64,000 nucleotides of DNA from positions 121,705 through 185,704 of the forward strand of contig JAJAPY010000006.1 in the NCBI GenBank assembly GCA_020523885.1, written 5' to 3'. A program made the position numbers and the translations under genes. Shown here piece by piece: positions 57,690 to 64,000 of this stretch. The stretch is from Candidatus Liberimonas magnetica (GTDB lineage: Bacteria > Elusimicrobiota > Endomicrobiia > Endomicrobiales > JAFGIL01). Each line of letters opens with the position of its first letter. The first letter of the stretch is position 1. The notes below the pieces were generated by a model. The model was not told where the DNA came from. It saw only the letters and a program-made list of their open reading frames with translations, and ran no database searches.

Positions 57690-60600
57690 TTATTGAACTC
57701 CTATTTTCCTTGTTTCGGAGCCGCCGGGATACTTGAAATAGAGCATATACATTCCTGGAGGGACAACTTTCCCGCTTTCATTCTTACCATCCCAGTTCCA
57801 CTGGTAACTACCTGCCGTATAGCTTGTATTATCAATCGCACTTCTTACCAACCTGCGTTTAAGGTCGTATATTTTAATAGTTACCCCGCCTGATTGTGGC
57901 ACATTAAATCCTACTTTACACACACCTCCACTTGAAGGGCTGAACAAGTTATCTCCAAGCGTTGTTTGCTTGTCTGGCTGAGGTTTAGCCTGAATTGTCG
58001 CAAGAAGCGATAAATAAACATTTGTTGTCTGATTGTTGCTCACCACAACCCCTGTTTGGGTTGTGGTCTGATAATCGGTTTTAGAAACATTTATATCATA
58101 CGCACCTACTGATAGAGAAAAACTATAAGTCCCAAGAGAATCACTCTGTTCCATATCTATTAAATTGTTGTTTTGAGTTATTCTTATTACTGCATTTACT
58201 ACAGGTGTTCCGTTACATTGAACATTACATGTAAGAGTTCCTATCTTAGCTACAACAGATTGAGCAAGCGAAAAACTGGCGCTTGCGGTCTGGCTTGCAG
58301 TAACAGAAATCCCTTTCTGCGTTGCTGTTTGGTATCCTGCCTTTGTAACAGTTATATCGTAATTTCCAGCTCCGAGAGAAAAATTGTATTTACCCAGAGA
58401 GTCAGAATACTGTTCGTCAACCAGGGTGCTTCCCAGGTAAACTTTTATCAATGCATTTGTGAGAGCTGAACCGTCAGAAGAAGTTATAGTACAGGAGAGG
58501 GTTCCTGTCTGGGCTGAAGAAACAGCGGTTAAATAAAAATTGACCGTAGCAGTTGAACCATTTGTCACACTGTATCCATTTTTTATAAGTGCTTGATATC
58601 CTGACATAGAAGCCTTTACATCATAAGTACCTGTTCCTATAGTTATTGAATAATTACCGTTTGTGTCTGTAAGTATACTTGATTTTGTTACTCCTGATTG
58701 TGAAACTTCTATAAGTGCCCCGGAAATAATTGTTGTACCATCCGCTTTGGTTGTGTTACCTGCGATGATCCCCTTTTGCCCTTGAGATATCTGAACAAGG
58801 GAGATATTGACCGCAACAGTTGACCCATTCGTAACATAATAACCAGTTTTAGTCTGTGATTGATAACCTGTCAAAGTAGCTCTTACATCATAAGTACCTG
58901 ATGCGACCGGAATTGAATAATTCCCGGTTGCGTTAGTTGTTGCGTTTGATTTAACCACATTGGATTGAAGTATTTCTATAAGCACCGACGAAATTGCTGT
59001 TGTACCGTCAGACTTTGTGACCTTACCGGCAAGGGTGCCTGTTCCTGGGATATTGTTGCTCATAACAAGAACTTGAACCGGCGTTGTCCTGTTTGTTGTA
59101 TCACCAAGCCCTAATTCGCCGAAGCTGCTTGCACCCCAGGCCCAGAGTGTTCCATCTGTCTTTATAGCTAAGGTATGTCTATAACCGCCAGATACAGATG
59201 ACCAATTAGTGACAGTTCCAACTTGTGTAGGTGTAGCTCTTAGTGTTGTATCTCCTAACCCTAACTCGCCAGAATTGTTATTTCCGGTTGCCCAGAGCGT
59301 GCCGTCGGCCTTTATTGCCATACTATAATTCCCGCCGAGTCCGTTACCATCGCTTGAAACATTTGCCCAATTAGCGGCAGTTCCTACCTGAGCAGGAATA
59401 GCTCTTTGTATTTTATCTCCAAGCCCTAATCCGCCATAAAGGTTATATCCCCAGGCCCAGAGGGTCCCATCAGTCAAAATACCTAATGCGTGATTCCACC
59501 CACAGGAGATTGATGCCCAGTTATTGGCAAGCCCCAATTGAGTCGGTATATACCTCGCGCCTGTATCTCCAAGACCTAACTCATTCTCGTTATTAAATCC
59601 CCATACCCAGAGAGTATTGTCTGTTCTTGTTGCCATGCTGAACGCATTACCACCTGAAACAGATGACCAATTCGCCGCCGTGCCGACCTTTGTTAATACA
59701 TATCTAGCAACGATATCATTTAGCCCCAACTGCCCCCAATTATTAAGCCCACAGGACCAAAGAGTGCCGTCATTCTTTATCGCCAGTGTCCTTGCATAAC
59801 CGGCATAAACTGTGGCCCAGTCGGCAGTCGTGCCGACCTGTGTGGGGACGTATCTGTCGTTTGTATCACTCAACCCTAATTGACCATAATAGTTGCTGCC
59901 CCAAGCCCAGAGAGAACCGTCACTCTTTATTGCAACGGTAAAGTCTTCGTTTCCGTTTGTATCGCCGCGGCCATTACAGGAAACTATAAACCAGTTTGTA
60001 TCTGTACCAACCCGTGTAGGAGTGCGTCTGTCATTTTTGTCGCCCAACCCTAACTGGCCGTTGGAATTATTACCCCAGGCCCAAAGTGAACCGTCTGTCA
60101 TTATGCCCAACGTGTATGAAGAACCACATGAAATGTTTGCCCATGTTTGAGCGCCAGATGCATACAGAGCTAAATTAACTGTAGTAGTCAGTCCTTCATT
60201 TATCTTCTGGTTTGGTATTGTCTGGGGAATATACCCGCTTAACGATATACGCACATTGTATATGCCCGTGGAAAGAGTTAGAGAATAATGTCCCGAGGAA
60301 TCGGTAGTAGAAGAGGATTTCATCACGTTTGTCTGTAGAGCCGTAACAAGCGCACCTGAAACCGCTGTTATACCGTCTGAATTGGTTACATTTCCTGAAA
60401 TAATTCCGGTTGGCTGGTAATAAACTTTTCTTATACGATTATTAGCAGAGTCACCTATATACACATTTCCCGCCACATCAACCGCTATTTCTTGAGGGAA
60501 ATTAATATGAGCTGAAGTGGCATTGCCTCCGTCTCCTGAAAAACCTGCTGTTCCGTCTCCGGCAATAGTTGATATTAGGCCTGAAGAGACTTTTCTTATT

Positions 60601-61496
60601 CTTTGATTATAATAGTCCGCTATGTACACATTACCTGAAACATCAACCGCTACCCCCCAGGGAACATTCAACTCAGCTGAAGTGGCGCTATCTCCGTCTC
60701 CTAAATATGCGGCTGTTCCATTCCCTGCAATAGTTGTAATTATCCCTGATGTGACTTTTCTAATTCTTCTATTCCCCATATCAGCGATATAAACATTACC
60801 TGATGCGTCAACCGCTACATGAGTAGGATTCCAAAGTTTAGCTGAAGTGGCATTGCCACCGTCTCCTGAATAACCGAATACACCGGTTCCGGCAAAAGTT
60901 GATATTATACCTGAAGTGACTTTCCTAATTTTTTGATTATTGTACTCTGCTATATAGACATTCCCTGAAGCATCAACAGCTACACCCCAAGGCTGATTAA
61001 GTGCAGATGAAGCGGCACTGCCTCCGTCTCCTGAAAAATCGGCTGTTCCAGTTCCTGCTATAGTTGATATGTTGCCTGAAGCATCTACTTTCCTTATAAC
61101 ATTATTACCAAAATCAGCGATATAAACATTCCCTGAAGCATCAACCGCTATTCCTTGAGGATTCTTAAGTTTAGCTGAAGTGGCACTGCTGCCGTCTCCC
61201 GAATAACCCGCGACTCCGGTTCCATCACCGGCAATAGTAGATATTATGCCTGATGGAGATATTTTCCTTACTACACTATTAGCATTGTCAGAGAAATAAA
61301 TATTCCCAGCTGCATCAACCGCCACCCCCCTAGGATCATACAGCTTAGCCGCTGTGGCGCTGCCTCCATCTCCCGAATATCCCGGATCTCCGTTTCCAGC
61401 TACAGTTGTAATGGCATAGTAGCCTCCATAAACAGAACTAATGGATGTTGCAAATAAAATGATAATTGTAAATAATAATTTCTTAATTATGGCCAT
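57690..61496 (-). CDS. Giant surface protein: NHL propeller, RCC1 propeller, CarboxypepD-like repeats, FlgD-like end
   Basis: 1268 residues. Signal peptide (about 1-24). Residues about 25-370 hold six NHL units (GVAVDASGNVYIADxxNxxIRKV). A carboxypeptidase-regulatory-like domain (about 372-455) follows. Seven RCC1 blades come next (about 455-850; LWAWGxNxxGQLGLGD). Four more carboxypeptidase-like beta domains (about 860-1175) lead to a FlgD-like C-terminal module (VTIKIYDLKRRLVRSAIDNT...WNWDGKNESG...PPGMYML). Two different propellers in one chain are unusual. It is co-transcribed with a PorV-CsgG barrel, its likely exporter. Confidence 0.87.
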   Translation of the reverse strand: MAIIKKLLFTIIILFATSISSVYGGYYAITTVAGNGDPGYSGDGGSATAAKLYDPRGVAVDAAGNIYFSDNANSVVRKISPSGIISTIAGDGTGVAGYSGDGSSATSAKLKNPQGIAVDASGNVYIADFGNNVIRKVDASGNISTIAGTGTADFSGDGGSAASSALNQPWGVAVDASGNVYIAEYNNQKIRKVTSGIISTFAGTGVFGYSGDGGNATSAKLWNPTHVAVDASGNVYIADMGNRRIRKVTSGIITTIAGNGTAAYLGDGDSATSAELNVPWGVAVDVSGNVYIADYYNQRIRKVSSGLISTIAGDGTAGFSGDGGNATSAHINFPQEIAVDVAGNVYIGDSANNRIRKVYYQPTGIISGNVTNSDGITAVSGALVTALQTNVMKSSSTTDSSGHYSLTLSTGIYNVRISLSGYIPQTIPNQKINEGLTTTVNLALYASGAQTWANISCGSSYTLGIMTDGSLWAWGNNSNGQLGLGDKNDRRTPTRVGTDTNWFIVSCNGRGDTNGNEDFTVAIKSDGSLWAWGSNYYGQLGLSDTNDRYVPTQVGTTADWATVYAGYARTLAIKNDGTLWSCGLNNWGQLGLNDIVARYVLTKVGTAANWSSVSGGNAFSMATRTDNTLWVWGFNNENELGLGDTGARYIPTQLGLANNWASISCGWNHALGILTDGTLWAWGYNLYGGLGLGDKIQRAIPAQVGTAANWANVSSDGNGLGGNYSMAIKADGTLWATGNNNSGELGLGDTTLRATPTQVGTVTNWSSVSGGYRHTLAIKTDGTLWAWGASSFGELGLGDTTNRTTPVQVLVMSNNIPGTGTLAGKVTKSDGTTAISSVLIEILQSNVVKSNATTNATGNYSIPVASGTYDVRATLTGYQSQTKTGYYVTNGSTVAVNISLVQISQGQKGIIAGNTTKADGTTIISGALIEVSQSGVTKSSILTDTNGNYSITIGTGTYDVKASMSGYQALIKNGYSVTNGSTATVNFYLTAVSSAQTGTLSCTITSSDGSALTNALIKVYLGSTLVDEQYSDSLGKYNFSLGAGNYDITVTKAGYQTATQKGISVTASQTASASFSLAQSVVAKIGTLTCNVQCNGTPVVNAVIRITQNNNLIDMEQSDSLGTYSFSLSVGAYDINVSKTDYQTTTQTGVVVSNNQTTNVYLSLLATIQAKPQPDKQTTLGDNLFSPSSGGVCKVGFNVPQSGGVTIKIYDLKRRLVRSAIDNTSYTAGSYQWNWDGKNESGKVVPPGMYMLYFKYPGGSETRKIGVQ

Positions 61497-61591
61497 ATAT
61501 TCTTAAAAATAAAATCCACATCGAACTTAATCAATGTGGATATATTATGTAATGCACAAGTAACGGATTTAACCCATATATACATATTTAA

Positions 61592-61620
61592 ATTTTAACT
61601 CTTTGAACAGAATAAGTCAA
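61592..61620 (-). promoter_or_regulatory. Sigma-70 promoter of the giant surface protein operon
   Basis: -35 TTGACT (61620-61615), 17-nt spacer, -10 TAAAAT (61597-61592). The leader carries a hairpin ATCCACAT/ATGTGGAT (about 61517-61544) before the start codon. Confidence 0.7.
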
Positions 61621-61756
61621 TTCACGTTCACTAGATGCTTAACAAATAAATTAAACGATCAAATCTTTACGATATGCAGTTGTCAAGTTGTACTTTATAA
61701 TTGCATAATTAAGTTCGCCGATATATCTCTCACACACAATCTCCATACAAATAAAA

Positions 61757-62010
61757 AACAGAACTTCAATGAATGAAGTTCTGTCTATGGGTAAAATTGG
61801 GGTGGCTGACGGGATTTCTCCTCACCCAGCCGCTTCGCGGCTTCCTTCTTCGCCGGGCACCCTCGCTTCATCCCGCCTAGGCGGGTGCTTCGGGTTGCCT
61901 TCAAATCCCGTTATCAAACAATAAAGAAACCTGCGCAATGCCGCAAGGGCACTTCGCAGGTTTTTTAAGGGTCCCCAACTGGACGCCATCCGTACCTGTT
62001 TTTTAGACAT
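61757..62010 (-). repeat. Structured dispersed repeat, copy 3 (most complete)
   Basis: Minus orientation: AAAACAGGTACGGATGGCGT, GGGGACCCTT, hairpin AAACCTGCG/CGCAGGTTT with inner TGCC-GCAA-GGGCA (about 61925-61968), GGGATTTGAAGGC, GC-rich hairpins, AAATCCCGTCAGCCACCCC, AATTTTACCCATAGA, and the terminator hairpin CAGAACTTCA/TGAAGTTCTG (61759-61783) before a T-run. Short open frames on it are incidental. No gene lies between it and 61496. Confidence 0.7.
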
Positions 62011-62024
62011 ATAAATCATTAATA

Positions 62025-62867
62025 TTACTGATTATTCAATAACTTTATCAGTTCTGTAAAACGATCATAAATATCTTGCCTCACATCTTCAACAAACATA
62101 TCAGCACCATTTTCATTTTCTACCAACAGGCAGCCTTTGCTTGTTTTACTTCCAAAATACTTTCCTATATTTTCAACTAATTTAGGCAAATCCGCATCCT
62201 TTTTAGAATAGTTTAATATATCCTTTATAACTGCATCGATATCAGGTGAGTATCTTAAGACAAAATAGGCGTAATATAAATCCTTTGCTATTTTCTGTTC
62301 GCTATCTCTTTGGATAAAAGTCTTGCATTTATGATATAAGAAAGCTGATGGTTTTGCGCAATTTAATTTATACAAAGCGCCTCTTTTATCCTTAACATCG
62401 ACTACTATCTTGTTATTGAGCAAAAAAGCAAAATTATCAAGTTTGTTAAGATATATTTCTCTGCCTAAATACTTCTCTACGGATTTTATATTAATATCTT
62501 GGGCAGCAATAAAATCAATAGGGATTATTTTATCCTTGTATAATACAATCGGATATAATTTTCCTATTTTCAAGTGCCTTTCTGAATATCCCATGGCAGA
62601 CAATTTCTTAAATATTGTATCTCTATGTGAATGTTCGACATCACTACTGACACCAAAATCTATGTCAATTGTTGTCACTATCTTAGCATTGATGTTCTTC
62701 CATAGATACTTAGTGTAGACATACGGTAGCCAACCACCGACAAGTGTTAGCCCGCCAAGGTAGCTTTCTAAATCACCAAGAACTTCATAAAACATATTTT
62801 CCGCTTTTTCAAAATTAAGCAAGTTGCTTTCCTTTTTCTTCAACAGTTTTTTTAAGATATTCGGCAT
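62025..62867 (-). CDS. AbiEii-type nucleotidyltransferase (putative toxin)
   Basis: About 280 residues from the ATG at 62867; an upstream ATG at 62903 would overlap the preceding gene further. A nucleotidyltransferase fold is shown by GGLTLVGGWLPYVYTKYLW (GG..P) and TTIDIDFGVSS (DxD), then IPIDFIAAQDI. It is divergent from classic AbiEii but sits in the right place, overlapping an AbiEi-like gene. Such pairs are type IV toxin-antitoxin or abortive-infection systems; the toxin modifies tRNA in studied relatives. Confidence 0.75.
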   Translation of the reverse strand: MPNILKKLLKKKESNLLNFEKAENMFYEVLGDLESYLGGLTLVGGWLPYVYTKYLWKNINAKIVTTIDIDFGVSSDVEHSHRDTIFKKLSAMGYSERHLKIGKLYPIVLYKDKIIPIDFIAAQDINIKSVEKYLGREIYLNKLDNFAFLLNNKIVVDVKDKRGALYKLNCAKPSAFLYHKCKTFIQRDSEQKIAKDLYYAYFVLRYSPDIDAVIKDILNYSKKDADLPKLVENIGKYFGSKTSKGCLLVENENGADMFVEDVRQDIYDRFTELIKLLNNQ

Positions 62868-63495
62868 GTTCTCGCCCGCGCGGTTGGTAGTGATATAAAT
62901 CAAGATACAGCTGAAGGTTAGAAACTACTGGGCAACCATTTATCATTTGGTTATTAAAATATGCACTGCTTTTATAAAATGGCCGTATTATGTGAACATT
63001 GCCACCCTTGACCAATTCTTTCAAATCAAGTTTTTGCCTTATATCAAGAATATCTTTTTCCCATTTGTCAGTTCTTAAATATAAATACACATCATCAGAT
63101 TTAACATAAGATGTTATAAGATTTGCTCCGGCATGAAGAGTTATCGCATAGCTATTTTTATCTAAATATTTTTTTATCTTAGAAAGTACGTTTCTATCGC
63201 TTGAATAATAGGTATGTATTTCATTCATCCCAAAATCATACTCTTTGACCCAATCCTCAAGCAGCTTTTTTTTATTAGTCAAAATAGTATAGCTATCAGG
63301 CCCCTTTTTCTCCCTTTCAACATATCCAAGCTTATCCATTGCGGCAAAAACACCTTGAGCCAACCCTATGCTTATTAATTTCTTCTTAACAAAATCTCTT
63401 ACAACCCATTCCTTTTTGGGTTCAAGAAGCATGCATCTTGCTATTACGCTTGCCTTATCCGAAAACACATTCCTGTATCTTATATGAATCGTCAC
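62815..63495 (-). CDS. AbiEi-type antitoxin/regulator
   Basis: About 226 residues. The GTG at 63495 was chosen because GAGGTG lies 6 nt upstream; GTG codons at 63504 and 63522 are alternatives inside the operator. An N-terminal winged helix (LLEPKKEWVVRDFVKKKLIS, QGVFAAMDKLGYVEREKKG) is followed by the AbiEi C-terminal domain with CPVVSNLQLYLDLYHYQPRG. It should repress its own promoter and oppose the toxin. Overlap with the toxin gene is about 53 bp. Confidence 0.82.
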   Translation of the reverse strand: MTIHIRYRNVFSDKASVIARCMLLEPKKEWVVRDFVKKKLISIGLAQGVFAAMDKLGYVEREKKGPDSYTILTNKKKLLEDWVKEYDFGMNEIHTYYSSDRNVLSKIKKYLDKNSYAITLHAGANLITSYVKSDDVYLYLRTDKWEKDILDIRQKLDLKELVKGGNVHIIRPFYKSSAYFNNQMINGCPVVSNLQLYLDLYHYQPRGREHAEYLKKTVEEKGKQLA

Positions 63496-63496
63496 A

Positions 63497-63563
63497 ATGT
63501 TCACCTCATGCCTTATGTTCACTCTATTGTGAACATTATATATGTTTATTTTTTGTTTGTCCA
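63497..63563 (-). promoter_or_regulatory. abiE promoter with three ATGTTCAC half-sites
   Basis: -35 TGGACA (63563-63558), 17-nt spacer, -10 TATAAT (63540-63535). The dyad ATGTTCAC-N6-GTGAACAT (63515-63536) abuts the -10, and another ATGTTCAC lies at 63497-63504. This fits autoregulation by the AbiEi winged helix. Confidence 0.75.
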
Positions 63564-63620
63564 GTATTTAATATATTTACACCCTTATTTTCTCCAATAT
63601 TAATAATATTTCGATTTAGT

Positions 63621-64000
63621 ATCGAGTAGGAGGTAAGGGATTAACTCCCTTACCGACCTCTCACACCACCGTACGTACCGTTCGGTATACGGCGGTTCAT
63701 CAAAATTAATATATTGACGAAAGTTGTTTCGTTAAGCTCTTAAACCCAAATCCTTCAAGTACCTCATTGCTTAAAGATGATGATAAAACAACGCTACCGG
63801 CTAAATGCCAGTAGCTTTTCCTTGTGTTAGCGAATTCCCATGCTTTGAAGTTATTAATACCCAGCCTGACAAGATTGTCATGCTTTGTTTTAATCTTCTT
63901 CCACTGTTTCCAGTAGCACATTCTTATTCGCCTCCTTATCCAAGAATCAAGGTCACGAACTTTCATATTCATGTCAGCTATATGAAAATAATTAACCCAG
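63621..64000 (-). mobile_element. 3' part of a group II intron, running off the window
   Basis: The maturase C-terminus (63706 on) is followed by a domain V-like hairpin (GAACCGCCGTA...TACGGTGGTGT, about 63657-63696), a domain VI-like hairpin (GGTAAGGGA-GTTAA-TCCCTTACC) and the end CTACTCGAT at 63621. The arrangement, with the reading frame close to domain V, is like bacterial class C introns. Confidence 0.85.
63706..64000 (-). CDS. Group II intron reverse transcriptase/maturase, C-terminal part (partial)
   Basis: At least 98 residues; the frame is open to the window edge: WVNYFHIADMNMKVRDLDSW, IRRRIRMCYWKQWKKIKTKH, LVRLGINNFKAWEFANTRKS, YWHLAGS. This is the GIIM maturase domain end. No HNH endonuclease follows, as in class C introns. 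The reverse-transcriptase core lies beyond position 64000. Confidence 0.9.
   Translation of the reverse strand, partial: WVNYFHIADMNMKVRDLDSWIRRRIRMCYWKQWKKIKTKHDNLVRLGINNFKAWEFANTRKSYWHLAGSVVLSSSLSNEVLEGFGFKSLTKQLSSIY

Noticed and set aside
51570..62010. Integron attC sites
   Set aside because: The structured repeats resemble attC in being variable hairpins, but I see no paired RYYYAAC/GTTRRRY core boxes, no integrase, and the spacing between copies is several genes.
61822..62019. Small open frame on the structured repeat (also 56023-56262)
   Set aside because: Both lie on repeat copies rich in hairpins and their peptide similarity only follows the shared DNA blocks. Treated as non-coding.

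Overview
The window is a bacterial chromosome segment of moderate GC. It is dense with genes and most transcription runs on the minus strand. TonB/ExbBD, a TonB-dependent receptor, an RND efflux system and PorV/UPF0164-type barrels show a diderm (Gram-negative-type) cell. Very large secreted repeat proteins with FlgD-like C-terminal modules, PorV-like partners, AT-rich dispersed repeats and REP/RAYT elements recall uncultured lineages such as Elusimicrobiota or Omnitrophota. The sequence alone does not fix the phylum, and no rRNA or tRNA gene was found.

Layout. 0.1-9 kb: a YtxH-like protein, tonB-exbD-exbB, an OprC/NosA-type copper receptor and a multicopper oxidase with FN3 repeats. 9-17 kb: secreted low-complexity proteins, a PorV-like barrel and a 1795-residue propeller/TIG surface protein. 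17-29 kb: a REC-AraC response regulator with a stand-alone histidine-kinase dimerisation domain, an old-yellow-enzyme reductase, paired TPR proteins, a rhodanese and a CusCBA-type metal efflux set with CPMHP-type metal-binding domains. 29-42 kb: DJ-1/PfpI, Ku-LigD end joining, an operon of two arsenosugar-type glycosyltransferases plus a BioB-like radical SAM enzyme, MsrAB, a site-2 protease, a protein made of six YHS units and a hemerythrin. 42-50.3 kb: PEBP-Hsp20-Lon, then a DUF134-controlled permease/thioredoxin/CcdA/ACR3 (arsenic-type) operon with a broken arsC. 50.3-64 kb: accessory DNA with group II intron and IS3 remnants, HigBA, an eroded restriction-modification locus, an RRM protein, a RAYT transposase, a PorV-CsgG fusion with its giant NHL/RCC1 partner, an AbiE-type toxin-antitoxin pair and the 3' end of a group II intron.

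How it fits together. Much of the first 50 kb deals with copper, arsenic, oxidative damage and protein or DNA repair. The most interesting signal is a three-part promoter module that recurs without gaps (give or take 1 nt) in front of eight loci: exbB, the copper receptor, the TPR pair, the SRPBCC gene, Ku-LigD, MsrAB, the YHS/hemerythrin pair and PEBP-Hsp20-Lon. It has an upstream box TAGAWAAAAGTCAG, a weak -35 region containing ATT, and a -10 hexamer that starts 56-58 nt after the first base of the box. The box centre lies near -62, where class I activators bind, so this looks like a local metal/stress regulon under an unidentified activator.

Limits: gene families were recognised by eye from motifs. 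No database search, folding or codon statistics could be run, and repeat boundaries are approximate.
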